From positions 2,232,001 to 2,296,000 of the forward strand of contig CAWGEA010000003.1 of NCBI GenBank assembly GCA_963821495.1: 64,000 nucleotides of DNA. The letters run 5' to 3'. The position numbers and the translations under genes are program-made. This DNA is from AC-32 sp963821495. Lineage in GTDB: Bacteria > Actinomycetota > Thermoleophilia > Gaiellales > Gaiellaceae. Under the pieces are notes generated by a model that made no database searches, was not told where the DNA came from, and saw nothing but the letters and a program-made list of their open reading frames with translations. Shown here piece by piece: positions 14,003-26,904 of the stretch; positions within the stretch are counted from its first letter, which is position 1; the number at the start of each line of letters is the position of its first letter.

Positions 14003-14635
14003 CTAGACCGGGGAGATCTCCGGCACGATGCGGCCGTCGCCGGTGAGCCTCGCGTTCCAGCCCGTGAACATGCCCTCGAGCTCGTGCGGGTCGTGGCCGC
14101 GCTCGGCGAGCCGGACGGACTTCGCCGAGTCGGGCGAGACGCGGTACTGGTACCAGGAGATCTCCCAGGCGACGGTCAAGACGACCTCGCTGCTCGTGCC
14201 GGAGAGGGGCACGATCGAGGCCCTCGGCTGGCCGAGGCTCTTCGCGATCCCGGCGATCGTGCGGCGGAAATCGCTCTCGTTGAAGAGGTCGGCCGCCTCG
14301 ACCATCGCCAGCTCGGGCTCGGACAGCCGGCGCAGGATCGGCTCGTCGACGGCTGGCTCGACGGCCGGCTTGCGCGACTCGAAGAGCGCGCTCAGCCCGC
14401 GGCGTCGCCGCGGACGGTCGGCGACGACGGGCGTCGTCGGGCTGCCCTCCTTGAGCCACCCGTAGTCGAGCGCGGTCTCCTGGCAGAGCGCGCAGACGTC
14501 GACGAAGTTCTCGCCGTCGGGCGAGTAGCGCACGGCGCGCTCGCCGACGAGCAGTGACCGCTCGCAGATCGCACACGTGCGCAGCGCAGTGACCGCCTGC
14601 CGCGTGATGCGCATGTCGCCGAGGACCTTAGCCAA
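14003..14635 (-). CDS. Zinc-finger-like protein, function unknown
   Basis: A 210-residue protein. Residues about 20-55 hold two Cys pairs (CAICERS and CALCQET) about 28 residues apart, a treble-clef-like zinc site. The C-terminal 100 residues (SEPELAMVEAADLFNESDFRRTIAGIAKSLGQPRASIVPL, then WEISWYQYRVSP) look like a globular domain conserved in Thermoleophilia but without assigned function. The start lies 6 bp after the EF-G2 stop on the same strand, so the genes are probably co-transcribed. A role around translation is suggested only by that neighbour. Confidence 0.75.
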   Translation of the reverse strand: MAKVLGDMRITRQAVTALRTCAICERSLLVGERAVRYSPDGENFVDVCALCQETALDYGWLKEGSPTTPVVADRPRRRRGLSALFESRKPAVEPAVDEPILRRLSEPELAMVEAADLFNESDFRRTIAGIAKSLGQPRASIVPLSGTSSEVVLTVAWEISWYQYRVSPDSAKSVRLAERGHDPHELEGMFTGWNARLTGDGRIVPEISPV

Positions 14636-14641
14636 CTCGGC

Positions 14642-16699
14642 TCAGACCTTGGCCTCGTCCAGCTCTTTCTTCGTCTCGTCGATGATCTTCTGCGCGATGT
14701 GCGAGGGGACTTCCTCGTAGCGTAGGAAGTGCATGTGGTAGTCGCCGCGCCCGCCGGTGAGGGAGGTCAGAGCCTGCGAATAGGTGAGGATCTCGGCCAT
14801 CGGCACCTCGGCCTTGATCGAGGTCATCCCGCCGCGCGGTTCCATCCCCTGCAGCCGGCCGCGCCGTGAGTTGAGGTCGCCGTTGACCGCGCCCACCGCG
14901 TCCTCGGGAACGCTCACCTCGACCTCCATGATCGGCTCTAGCAGCACCGGGTCGGCCTTCGCGTAGGCCTCCTTGAAGGCCATCGAGCCCGCGATCTTGA
15001 ACGCCATCTCGGAGGAGTCGACGTTGTGCTGCTGGCCGTCCACGAGCCGCACCCGGACGCCCTGCACCGGCGCGCCCGCAAGCTCGCCGTGCTGCATCGC
15101 CTCCTGGATGCCCTTGTCGACGGCGGGCCGGAAGCCCTGCTGGATCACGCCGCCGACGATCTCGTCGACGAACTCGTAGCCCTCGCGCTCCGGGAGAGGC
15201 TCGAGCACGATCGCGCAGTCGCCGAACTGGCCGCGGCCGCCGGTCTGCTTCTTGTAGCGGTGCCGTGCCCGCGACTCCTTGCGGATCGTCTCCAGGTACG
15301 GCACGTGCGGCTGGTGCAGCTCGACGTCGACGCCGAAGCGGTTCCTCAGCCGCTCGACAGCGACCTCGACGTGCATCTGGCTCATCCCGCTCAGCAGCTG
15401 GTCGCCGGTCTGCGGATCGCGTCGCAGCACGAGGGTCGGGTCCTCCTCGGCCAGGCGGCGCAGGGAGGAAGCGACCTTCTCCTCGTCGCCCTTGGCCTTG
15501 GGCGTCACGGCGAAGCTCATCACCGGCTCCGGGAAGTCGAGGCTCGGCAGCTCGAGCTCGTGCTCGGCGTCGAGCAGCAGATCGCCGGTGGTCGTCTCTT
15601 TCAGCTTCGCCACCGCGCCGATGTCTCCGGTGCCGAACTCCTTGGCCGGCTCGTGGTCCTTGCCCTGCAGCGTCAGCAGCGCACCTACGCGCTCCTTCGC
15701 GTGCGAGCGGGCGTTCACGACGGTCGAGTCCGTGCCGAGCGTGCCGTTGAGGACGCGGAACAGGTTGATCCGCCCCGCGAACGGGTCGGCCACGGTCTTG
15801 AAGATGAACGCCGCCGTGCTCGCGCCGTCGACGTCGATCGAAGCCGGGCGCTTGGCCGGCGAGGGCACGCCCTCGACGAGGAGGTCGAGCAGCGCCGTCG
15901 TGCCGAGGTTCTTCGTCGCAACCCCGCACGCGACGGGGAAGAGCTCGCCGCGGGTGACCGCGTCCTTCAGCGCGTGTGCGACCTCCTCGGTGCCGAGCTC
16001 CTCGCCGTCGAGGTAGCGCTCCATCAGGCCCTCGTCGGTCTCGACGACCGAGTCGAGCAGCTGCGTCCGGTACTGCTCGACCGTGTCGTGGAGCTCCTCC
16101 GGAATCTCCATCGGGCCGGTCTCGCGCTCGCCCTCCGGGCTCGCGTAGGCGGTCATGTGCAGCAGGTCGACGATCCCCGTCAGCTCGTGCTCGGTGCCGA
16201 TCGGCAGGTGCACGGCCACGCAGCGCTCCGAGAGCTGCGAGCGAAACTGCTCGAGCGCACGATAGAAGTCGGCCCGTTCGCGGTCGAGCATGTTCACGAA
16301 GACGACGCGCGGCAGGTCGAGCCCCTCGGCGCGGTCCCAGACGCGGTTCGTCTGCACCTCGACGCCCATCACCGCGCTCGCGACCACGAGCGCGCCCTCG
16401 ACCACGCGCAGAGCGGCCACCGTGTCGCCCGCGAAGCCCGCGTCGCCGGGAGTGTCGATCAGGTTGATCTTCCGTTCCTGCCACTCGAGGTGGCAGAGCG
16501 ACGACGCGAGCGACATCTGGCGTCGCTGCTCGTCCTCGTCGAAGTCCGAGGTCGTCGTCCCCGACTCGACGGTGCCGAGCCGGTTGACGGCGCCGGCCTG
16601 GAAGAGCATCGCCTCCACCAGCGACGTCTTGCCGGTCCCGCGGTGGCCGGTGACGGCGACGTTGCGGATCTTTGCGGGCTCGGTTGGCATCGCGGGCAA
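14642..16699 (-). CDS. EF-G-like translational GTPase (EF-G2 type)
   Basis: A 685-residue protein with the full EF-G domain order: GTPase domain with P-loop GHRGTGKTS, then domains II-V ending in GRGDYHMHFLRYEEVPSHI. The GTPase motifs deviate from true EF-G: G3 reads DTPGDAGF instead of DTPGHVDF, and G4 reads NMLDRE instead of NKMD. These changes fit the actinobacterial EF-G2 (FusA2) paralogues, which are not the main translocase. The normal fusA would be in the str operon elsewhere. It acts in the cytoplasm, probably on ribosomes. The gene is divergent from the alpha-glucosidase. Confidence 0.9.
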   Translation of the reverse strand: MPAMPTEPAKIRNVAVTGHRGTGKTSLVEAMLFQAGAVNRLGTVESGTTTSDFDEDEQRRQMSLASSLCHLEWQERKINLIDTPGDAGFAGDTVAALRVVEGALVVASAVMGVEVQTNRVWDRAEGLDLPRVVFVNMLDRERADFYRALEQFRSQLSERCVAVHLPIGTEHELTGIVDLLHMTAYASPEGERETGPMEIPEELHDTVEQYRTQLLDSVVETDEGLMERYLDGEELGTEEVAHALKDAVTRGELFPVACGVATKNLGTTALLDLLVEGVPSPAKRPASIDVDGASTAAFIFKTVADPFAGRINLFRVLNGTLGTDSTVVNARSHAKERVGALLTLQGKDHEPAKEFGTGDIGAVAKLKETTTGDLLLDAEHELELPSLDFPEPVMSFAVTPKAKGDEEKVASSLRRLAEEDPTLVLRRDPQTGDQLLSGMSQMHVEVAVERLRNRFGVDVELHQPHVPYLETIRKESRARHRYKKQTGGRGQFGDCAIVLEPLPEREGYEFVDEIVGGVIQQGFRPAVDKGIQEAMQHGELAGAPVQGVRVRLVDGQQHNVDSSEMAFKIAGSMAFKEAYAKADPVLLEPIMEVEVSVPEDAVGAVNGDLNSRRGRLQGMEPRGGMTSIKAEVPMAEILTYSQALTSLTGGRGDYHMHFLRYEEVPSHIAQKIIDETKKELDEAKV

Positions 16700-16767
16700 G
16701 TCCTCCTCGAAGACGTGGGAAATGTGAGCCGATCTTACCGTCGGTCTGCATCTATCCTCGGCCCGCG

Positions 16768-18177
<1,410 letters not shown>

Positions 18178-18184
18178 TACGCGC

Positions 18185-19378
<1,194 letters not shown>

Positions 19379-19384
19379 GGAGAG

Positions 19385-20305
19385 CTAGCCCTTGACCGCG
19401 CCGGCGGTCAGGCCGGCGAGGATCCGACGCTGCAGGATGAGCGTCGCGGCGATCAGCGGCAGCGTGACGACCACGGTCGCCGCCATGATCTGGCCCCACG
19501 GCACCTGGAAGGCGTTGCCGCCCTTCGCCGTGAACGAGGTGATCGCGACCGGCACCGTGTAGTGGGCAGGCGTCTGGATGAACGAGACGGCGTAGAGGTA
19601 CTCGTTCCAGGCGGCGATGAACGCCAGCAGCCCGGTGGTGACGAGCCCCGGGGCGATCAGCGGCAGCAGCACCTTGTAGAAGACCTGCAGTGGCGTCGCG
19701 CCGTCGACGTAGGCAGCCTCCTCCAGCTCGCCGGGGAGGGCGCGCATGAAGCTCGTCAACACCCAGACCGTGAACGGCAGCGTGAAGATCAGGTACGTCA
19801 GGACGAGCGCGCCGAGCTTGTCGTAGAGGTGGAAGTTGCTGATCATCGTGTAGAGCGCTCCGAGGATCGCGATCTGCGGGAAGATCGTCATCGAGAGCAT
19901 CAGGTAGAGCACGAAGCTGCGGCCGTGGAAGCGAAAGCGGCCGAGCGCGTAGGCGGCGAGTGAGCCGATCGCGAGCGAGATCAGCGTCACCGAACCGGCG
20001 ACGATGGTCGAGTTCAGCAGCGCCCGCCGGAAGAAGCTCGAGTTCAGGACCTCGCTGAAGTTGGCCCATGTCGGGTCGGTCGGGAAGTACTTGATCGGCG
20101 TGGTGAAGAGCTCAGACGCCGGCATGAACGCCGAGCGCACCGCCCAGTAGAACGGGAACAGCGCATAGATGAAGATCGCCGCGATCAGGATCCAGAACGG
20201 GATCTTCAGCAGCGCTCGGCCGACCGGCGTGCGCCGGAACGCCCTCGACCTGCTGACCGGGCGGGCAGGCGCTCGTGCGGCCTCGGTCTCGGCGGCCGTG
20301 CTCAT
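19385..20305 (-). CDS. Sugar ABC transporter permease (MalG type)
   Basis: A 306-residue inner-membrane permease with six helices. The EAA loop that docks on the ATPase is EEAAYVDGATPLQVFYKVLLP. Its start overlaps the stop of the upstream permease gene by 4 bp (ATGA), so the two are coupled. The protein forms the heterodimeric channel with the MalF-type partner and takes substrate from the binding protein encoded upstream. It begins with a cytoplasmic Arg/Ala-rich tail of about 35 residues. Confidence 0.94.
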   Translation of the reverse strand: MSTAAETEAARAPARPVSRSRAFRRTPVGRALLKIPFWILIAAIFIYALFPFYWAVRSAFMPASELFTTPIKYFPTDPTWANFSEVLNSSFFRRALLNSTIVAGSVTLISLAIGSLAAYALGRFRFHGRSFVLYLMLSMTIFPQIAILGALYTMISNFHLYDKLGALVLTYLIFTLPFTVWVLTSFMRALPGELEEAAYVDGATPLQVFYKVLLPLIAPGLVTTGLLAFIAAWNEYLYAVSFIQTPAHYTVPVAITSFTAKGGNAFQVPWGQIMAATVVVTLPLIAATLILQRRILAGLTAGAVKG

Positions 20306-21234
20306 TCCTCCGTCACCCGCATCAAGACCATGTAGATGACGACGAACAGGGAGATGATCAGGAAGATCGCGACGCTGACCGCTGCCCCGTAGCCGACGTG
20401 GCCGTCACCGACGATCGTGCTCTGCGCATAGATGGCCATCGTCTGAGTGTCTTGCCGACCGCCGAAAAAGACGTAGAAGACGTCGAAGACCCGTAGCGCG
20501 TCGAGCGTGCGGAAGATCAGCGTGACGAAGATCGCCGGCCGCAGCAGGGGCAAGGTTATGCGCCAGAACTGCTGCAGCGCGCTCGCGCCGTCGACGGAGG
20601 CCGCCTCGTACAGATCGCGTGGGATCACCTGGAGCCCCGCGAGCAGAAGCAGCGCGACGAACGGCGTCGTCTTCCAGATGTCGACCGCGCTCACCGCCGC
20701 GAGCGAGGTGGCGGGGTCGGAGATCCAGGCGTGCGGGTGAGAGATGATGTGGAGCTTCATGAGGATGTCGTTGATGACGCCGAACACGTCATCGAGCATC
20801 CACTGCCACATCTTCGCCGCCACGACTGTCGGGATCGCCCAGGGCACGAGCATCACCGCGCGCATGGCGCCGCGCCCCTTGAAGCTCGAGTTGACGACGA
20901 GCGCGATGATCAGTCCCAGCACGAACTCGAACGAGACCGTGATCAGGGTGAACTTGATCGTCACCCAGACCGCGTGTCGAAAGATCGAGTCGTGCCAGAG
21001 CACGCGGTAGTTGTCCAGCCCGACCCATCTCGTCGGCTCGAGCCCCGCCAGGAACTCCTGGTTGGTGAAGCTCTGGTAGACGGTCTTGCCGAGCGGATAC
21101 AGCGCGACGAAGGCGACGACCGCGAGCGCGGGCACGAGAAGGATCCAGCCGATGCGCGTCTGCCTGCGCTGGAGCTTCGTCCCGCGGCGGCGGCGACGGC
21201 GAGGAGCGGGTGCTGGGGTGGCTACCGTGCTCAC
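20302..21234 (-). CDS. Sugar ABC transporter permease (MalF type)
   Basis: A 310-residue permease with a basic N terminus (PRRRRRRGTKLQRRQTR) and six helices. Its EAA loop reads DLYEAASVDGASALQQFWRITLP. It lies 56 bp downstream of the solute-binding-protein gene and overlaps the next permease by 4 bp, giving the common order binding protein, MalF-type, MalG-type. It is part of the carbohydrate uptake family CUT1. Confidence 0.94.
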   Translation of the reverse strand: MSTVATPAPAPRRRRRRGTKLQRRQTRIGWILLVPALAVVAFVALYPLGKTVYQSFTNQEFLAGLEPTRWVGLDNYRVLWHDSIFRHAVWVTIKFTLITVSFEFVLGLIIALVVNSSFKGRGAMRAVMLVPWAIPTVVAAKMWQWMLDDVFGVINDILMKLHIISHPHAWISDPATSLAAVSAVDIWKTTPFVALLLLAGLQVIPRDLYEAASVDGASALQQFWRITLPLLRPAIFVTLIFRTLDALRVFDVFYVFFGGRQDTQTMAIYAQSTIVGDGHVGYGAAVSVAIFLIISLFVVIYMVLMRVTEE

Positions 21235-21290
21235 GCGAATGAGCGAGGGAGGATGACAGGCGCCATCCTCCCTCGCTTCGACCTAGGTTC

Positions 21291-22646
<1,356 letters not shown>

Positions 22647-22691
22647 TCTCCCACGTCCTTTCTGTAGACCCCTTGCCAGACGGCCAGTGCC

Positions 22692-22703
22692 GTCAACGTT
22701 GAC
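22692..22703. promoter_or_regulatory. 12-bp palindrome upstream of the sugar importer operon
   Basis: GTCAACGTTGAC is a perfect palindrome with a central CG, 46 bp upstream of the binding-protein start. LacI-family regulators of sugar operons favour sites with this kind of central CG symmetry. No LacI regulator is encoded in the window, so the factor is unknown. Confidence 0.35.
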
Positions 22704-22752
22704 CTCCCACATATGGTCAAGCAGGAAAACTATCGGTCTGCGAGCGGCTGCG

Positions 22753-23538
22753 CTACCGGCCGAGCGGCTCGCGCGCCGGCGAGCCGGCCAGGCGAGCCTT
22801 CAGGCGGAGGATCGCCTTCGTGTGGAGCTGGGAGACCCGCGACTCGGTCACGCCGAGGACCTCCCCGATCTCCCGCAGGGTCAGCTCCTCGTAGTAGTAG
22901 AGCGTGACGACCAGCTTCTCGCGCTCGGGCAGGCGCGCGATCGCCTCGCCGAGCGCCTCCTTCAGCTCGGTCTGCGCGAGCTCCGTCTGGGGCTCGGGCC
23001 CCTGCGTGTCCTCGATCGTGTCGATCAGGGCGACCTGGTCGCCGCCCGTAGAGGAGATCGTCCACAGCTCGTCGAGCGCCGCGATCGAGGAGCGGCCGAT
23101 CTCGGAGAGGCTGTCGTCGAGATCGTCGGTGGTGATCCCGAGCTTCTCCGCGATCTCCTCGTCGGTCGGTGCCCGGTGCAGCTTGCGCTCGAGCTCCCCG
23201 ATCGCGCGCTCGATGTCCCGGGCACGCGAGCGGACGGAGCGCGGCACCCAGTCCAGGGCGCGCAGCTCGTCGATGATCGAGCCCTTGATCCGGGCGATCG
23301 CGTAGGTCTCGAACTTGATGTCGCGGTTGGGGTCGAAGCGCTCGATCGCGCCGATCAGGCCGAGCAGCCCGTACGAGACGAGGTCGTTCTCGTCCACGTG
23401 AGCGGGGAGCCCACTGCCGAGCCGACCGGCCACGTACTTGACGAGCGGCGCGTAGGTGAGGATCAGGCGGTCGCGGACCCCCTGGTCCTTCGTCTTCGTG
23501 TACTCGCGCCAGAGGGCCTGGGTCTCGTCCTGAGCCAC
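22753..23538 (-). CDS. whiG: RNA polymerase sigma factor, FliA/WhiG family
   Basis: A 261-residue sigma-70 family factor with regions 2, 3 and 4. Region 2 includes LILTYAPLVKYVAGRLGSGLP, NDLVSYGLLGLIGAIERFDP and KFETYAIARIKGSIIDELR, which is the FliA/WhiG hallmark; region 3 has DWVPRSVRSRARDIERAI; region 4 has LTLREIGEVLGVTESRVSQLHTKAI. In actinomycetes WhiG controls development, and FliA homologues control motility. Nothing in the window shows its regulon or an anti-sigma partner. The symbol reflects family similarity, not proven orthology. Confidence 0.88.
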   Translation of the reverse strand: MAQDETQALWREYTKTKDQGVRDRLILTYAPLVKYVAGRLGSGLPAHVDENDLVSYGLLGLIGAIERFDPNRDIKFETYAIARIKGSIIDELRALDWVPRSVRSRARDIERAIGELERKLHRAPTDEEIAEKLGITTDDLDDSLSEIGRSSIAALDELWTISSTGGDQVALIDTIEDTQGPEPQTELAQTELKEALGEAIARLPEREKLVVTLYYYEELTLREIGEVLGVTESRVSQLHTKAILRLKARLAGSPAREPLGR

Positions 23539-23554
23539 GCGTAGAGAATACGGC

Positions 23555-23752
23555 TCAGGGCCGCGGTTTCCTCAGGTTGCGCACGCTGAGGGTGAAAAGC
23601 CAGAGGCCGATTGCGGCCGCCGCGACAACCACGACGACGAGGCCGGGCTCGTCGCCGACGGCCTCCGCCGCGGCCGCGGCGATGCCTGCGAAGACGATCG
23701 CGAGCACGAAGAAGAGCGCCCCGAGCGATGTCCTGGGAGGCGGAGGAGCCAC
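23555..23752 (-). CDS. Small two-helix membrane protein, function unknown
   Basis: A 65-residue protein from a GTG start (23750-23752), MAPPPPRTSLGALFFVLAI when translated, with two hydrophobic segments (about 10-30 and 37-55) and a basic tail (RNLRKPRP). A longer frame upstream would run antisense through the tRNA-Trp gene and is rejected. It lies 16 bp before the sigma-factor gene on the same strand, so they may be co-transcribed. I recognise no family. Confidence 0.6.
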   Translation of the reverse strand: MAPPPPRTSLGALFFVLAIVFAGIAAAAAEAVGDEPGLVVVVVAAAAIGLWLFTLSVRNLRKPRP

Positions 23753-23776
23753 GCGGAGACTGTAAGGCGCCGCGGC

Positions 23777-23782
23777 TACAAT
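23777..23782 (+). promoter_or_regulatory. -10 element of the tRNA-Trp promoter
   Basis: TACAAT lies 15 bases before the tRNA-Trp 5' end. It is a good -10 match in a very GC-rich context; no clear -35 box is visible. Confidence 0.5.
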
Positions 23783-23797
23783 CGGGCGCGCAACCCT

Positions 23798-23870
23798 AGG
23801 GGCGTAGCTCAACTGGCAGAGCACCGGTCTCCAAAACCGGGGGTTGCAGGTTCGAGTCCTGCCGCCCCTG
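23798..23870 (+). tRNA. tRNA-Trp (CCA)
   Basis: A complete cloverleaf: acceptor AGGGGCG/CGCCCCT, D arm GCTC/GAGC, anticodon stem with loop CTCCAAA and anticodon CCA, T arm with GTTCGAGTC. The discriminator base is G and CCA is not encoded. It is a single gene with no adjacent tRNA. Confidence 0.97.
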
Positions 23871-24135
23871 CTGGCTTCTTGTCTGCATACCGGCCACTTC
23901 TGGTTGTCCGCAGGAAGTTCTCGGCGCATCGGGGGATCCTCCGATTCGATCTCAGAGGATCGACCGATGGCCTCCGCGCTCGGTCCCTCGGAAACTGCGC
24001 CGGAGCCGGGTGGTGTTTCCCAGACTCCCCCAAGTTGGCGCTTCGTCTCGCCTGCTAGGAGGGCCACCCGGCTCACTACCCCGATCATCGCGACTGCGTC
24101 GTTCTCGGCGATCCGCACGCGTGTAGCGTCTCCGC

Positions 24136-24930
24136 ATGGCGAAGCCGAGCGTCGAGGAGATGTGGCGCCAAATGCTGCTGGGCGACTACCCGCGCCTGCA
24201 GCGGATGCGCAAGATCTGGGGCGCCCTGCCCTCGCCGCCCCGCTGCAAGCTCTGCAACGCCCCGTTCCGCGGCCCCGGCGGCGTCCTCATGCGCGCGCTC
24301 GCCTACGGGCCCTCGCCGCTCAACCGCCGGCTCTGCAAGTGGTGCATCCGCGCTGTGCACAAGCACCCGGGCGGCGCGGAGGTCGAGATCTCCGTCCTCT
24401 TCGCGGACGTCCGCGGCTCGACCGGGATCGCCGAGCGGATGGCCCCCGAGGAGTTCTCGCGCCTGCTGGCCCGCTTCTACGGCGCCGCGGCCGAGGTGAT
24501 CGATGGCTGGGACGGCATCGTCGACAAGTTCGTCGGCGACGGAGCGGTCGCGCTCTTCATCCCCGGGTTCGCGGGCGAAGACCACGCACAGCACGCGATC
24601 GGGGCCGCGCGCGGGTTGCTCGAGCAAACCGGCAACGACGGCCCCGACCCCTGGATCCCGGTCGGCGTCGCAGTCCACACGGGCACGTCGTTCGTCGGCA
24701 GCGTCGGCGAGGGAGACGCGCGCGACTTCACGGCCCTCGGCGACACCGTCAACACGGCGGCACGCCTCAACGCGGCCGCGGCGGCCGGCGAAATTTTCGT
24801 CAGCGCGACTGCCGCGGCCGCAGCCGGCCTCGAAACGACGGGGCTCGAGCGGCGGACGCTGGAGCTGCGCGGCCGTGAGCAGGCGGCCGAGGCGTGGGTC
24901 GTGAGGCCCCGGGCGGCCGTCGCCGCCTAG
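24136..24930 (+). CDS. Class III adenylate/guanylate cyclase with N-terminal zinc ribbon
   Basis: A 264-residue soluble protein. Residues about 37-70 hold CKLC and CKWC, a four-cysteine zinc site. The cyclase domain starts about residue 84 with ISVLFADVRGST; metal aspartates are at about 91 and 135 (KFVGDG). Lys131 and Asp203 (LGDTVNTAARL) are the usual adenine-selecting pair, and Asn206/Arg210 the transition-state residues, so it should make cAMP and be active as a dimer. It lacks membrane and sensor domains; the zinc ribbon is the only candidate input. It stands 55 bp before the carboxylase gene. Confidence 0.9.
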   Translation: MAKPSVEEMWRQMLLGDYPRLQRMRKIWGALPSPPRCKLCNAPFRGPGGVLMRALAYGPSPLNRRLCKWCIRAVHKHPGGAEVEISVLFADVRGSTGIAERMAPEEFSRLLARFYGAAAEVIDGWDGIVDKFVGDGAVALFIPGFAGEDHAQHAIGAARGLLEQTGNDGPDPWIPVGVAVHTGTSFVGSVGEGDARDFTALGDTVNTAARLNAAAAAGEIFVSATAAAAAGLETTGLERRTLELRGREQAAEAWVVRPRAAVAA

Positions 24931-24985
24931 CCTTCGGCGCGCGAGCAGCTTCCCGGAGTACGACCGCGGCTTTAGAGTCTGCGCC

Positions 24986-26545
24986 GTGACGGTGCTGACG
25001 TCGCAGGCCGCGCCCTCGGAGGAGTTCGACGAGCGGCGCGCCCGGATGGAGGAGCTGGTCGCCGAGCTGCGCGAGCGGACGGCCCAGGTCGTCCGCGGCG
25101 GCGGCGAGAAGGCGCTCGAGAAGCACCGCTCGCGCGGCAAGCTGACGGCGCGCGAGCGCGTCGATCGGCTGCTCGACCCCGACAGCGCCTTCCTCGAGCT
25201 CTCCGCGCTGGCGGCCTGGGAGGTCTACGAGGGCCAGGCGCCCGGGGCCGGGATCGTGACCGGGATCGGCGTGATCGAGGGCCGCGAGTGCGTGCTCGTC
25301 GCCAACGACGCGACGGTCAAGGGCGGCACCTACTTCCCGCTCACGGTCAAGAAGCACCTGCGCGCGCAGGAGATCGCCGAGCAGAACCGCCTGCCCTGCA
25401 TCTACCTCGTCGACTCGGGCGGAGCCTTCCTGCCGCTGCAGGCCGAGGTCTTCCCCGACCGCGAGCACTTCGGGCGGATCTTCTACAACCAGGCCCGGCT
25501 GTCCGCGGCCGGGATCCCGCAGATCGCGGCGGTGATGGGCTCGTGCACCGCGGGCGGCGCCTACGTGCCGGCGATGAGCGACGAGACGATCATCGTCAAG
25601 GGCACGGGCACGATCTTCATCGGCGGCCCGCCGCTCGTGAAGGCCGCGACCGGCCAGGAGGTGAGCGCGGAGGAGCTCGGCGGCGCCGACGTGCACGCGC
25701 GGCTCTCCGGCGTGGCCGACCACTACGCCACCTCCGACGAGCACGCGCTCGCACTCGTGCGCGAGATCGTCCGCAACCTGAGCACCGCCCCGAAGGAGCC
25801 GCCGTGGGACGTGGCCCCGGCCGAGGCGCCGGCCGCCGACCCCGATGAGCTCTACGGCCTGATCCCGACCGATTTCCGCCACCAGGTCGACCCGCGCGAG
25901 CTGATCGCCCGGATCGTCGACGGCTCACGCTTCCACGAGTTCAAGGCGCTCTACGGCGAGACGCTCGTGTGCGGCTTCGCGCGGATCGAGGGCTACCCGG
26001 TGGGGATCCTCGCCAACAACGGCGTCCTCTTCGGCGAGTCTGCGGCGAAGGGCGCGCACTTCGTCGAGCTCGCCTGCAAGCGGCGCGTGCCGCTCGTCTT
26101 CCTGCAGAACATCACCGGCTTCATGGTCGGCAAGGAGTACGAGGCCGGCGGCATCGCGCGCGACGGCGCCAAGCTCGTGACTGCGGTCGCCTGCGCCGAG
26201 GTGCCGAAGTTCACCGTCGTCGTCGGCGGCTCGTTCGGCGCGGGCAACTACGGCATGTGCGGCCGCGCCTACTCGCCGCGGCAGCTCTGGATGTGGCCGA
26301 ACGCGCGCATCTCGGTGATGGGCGGCGAGCAGGCGGCGACGGTGCTGACGATGGTCGGCGACGCGAATCCGGACGAGATCCGCGACAAGTACGAGGCCGA
26401 GGGCAACCCGTACTACTCGACCGCGCGCCTCTGGGACGACGGGATCATCGACCCGCTCGACACGCGCCGTGTGCTGGCGATGGGGATCGCGTCGGCGCTG
26501 AACGCTCCGATCCCGCAGACCACCTTCGGCGTCTTCAGAATGTAG
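24986..26545 (+). CDS. Acyl-CoA carboxylase beta subunit, methylcrotonyl-CoA type
   Basis: A 519-residue carboxyltransferase. N- and C-terminal crotonase-fold halves are seen, with the biotin/CoA-site motifs SGGAFLPLQAEVFPDREHFG, AVMGSCTAGGAYVPAMSDE and, in the second half, FLQNITGFMVG and GGSFGAGNYGM. The PLQAEVFPDREHFGRIFYNQ stretch is closest to 3-methylcrotonyl-CoA carboxylase beta subunits of leucine degradation, rather than propionyl-CoA carboxylases. The matching biotin-bearing subunit is probably the gene at 29891-31501. The start is GTG. Two bases separate its stop from the cupin ATG. Confidence 0.9.
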   Translation: MTVLTSQAAPSEEFDERRARMEELVAELRERTAQVVRGGGEKALEKHRSRGKLTARERVDRLLDPDSAFLELSALAAWEVYEGQAPGAGIVTGIGVIEGRECVLVANDATVKGGTYFPLTVKKHLRAQEIAEQNRLPCIYLVDSGGAFLPLQAEVFPDREHFGRIFYNQARLSAAGIPQIAAVMGSCTAGGAYVPAMSDETIIVKGTGTIFIGGPPLVKAATGQEVSAEELGGADVHARLSGVADHYATSDEHALALVREIVRNLSTAPKEPPWDVAPAEAPAADPDELYGLIPTDFRHQVDPRELIARIVDGSRFHEFKALYGETLVCGFARIEGYPVGILANNGVLFGESAAKGAHFVELACKRRVPLVFLQNITGFMVGKEYEAGGIARDGAKLVTAVACAEVPKFTVVVGGSFGAGNYGMCGRAYSPRQLWMWPNARISVMGGEQAATVLTMVGDANPDEIRDKYEAEGNPYYSTARLWDDGIIDPLDTRRVLAMGIASALNAPIPQTTFGVFRM

Positions 26546-26547
26546 GC

Positions 26548-26904
26548 ATGGCGTACTCGATCGTTCACGTGCAGGACATCGAGGGCTCGGGCCCCGGCGG
26601 CGCTGTCCACTTCGTGCGGCGCGAGCTCGGCGTCGAGGCATTCGGAGTGAACTGGTTCGAGATCCCGCCGAACGCAGAGGGGTTCGAGCACGACGAGACG
26701 GAGACGCAGCAGGAGGAGGTCAACGTGATCGTCGCCGGGTCCGGCATCTACCGGATCGAGGGCGAGGACGTGCCCGTGAGCGTCGGGAGCTTCTTGCGCT
26801 TCGATCCCGGCACCACGCGTCAGCCTGTCGCCGGGCCGGACGGGATGACGATGATCGGCATCGGCGCCCGCCGAGGAAGCTACGAGCCGAGGGGGCCGTT
26901 TTGA
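26548..26904 (+). CDS. Small cupin-domain protein
   Basis: A 118-residue single-domain cupin. The first cupin motif is around FEHDETETQQEEVNVIV and the second around VSVGSFLRFDPGTTRQPV, but the metal-binding His/Glu pattern is only partly kept, so catalytic activity is uncertain. The ATG start is 2 bp after the carboxylase stop. Its stop overlaps the start of the next small gene (TTGA), so the run is translationally coupled. Role unknown. Confidence 0.82.
   Translation: MAYSIVHVQDIEGSGPGGAVHFVRRELGVEAFGVNWFEIPPNAEGFEHDETETQQEEVNVIVAGSGIYRIEGEDVPVSVGSFLRFDPGTTRQPVAGPDGMTMIGIGARRGSYEPRGPF

Noticed and set aside
23809..24033. Minus-strand frame reading AAGLEPATPGFG across tRNA-Trp
   Set aside because: This peptide string is the well-known false translation of tRNA antisense sequence; the tRNA explains the bases.
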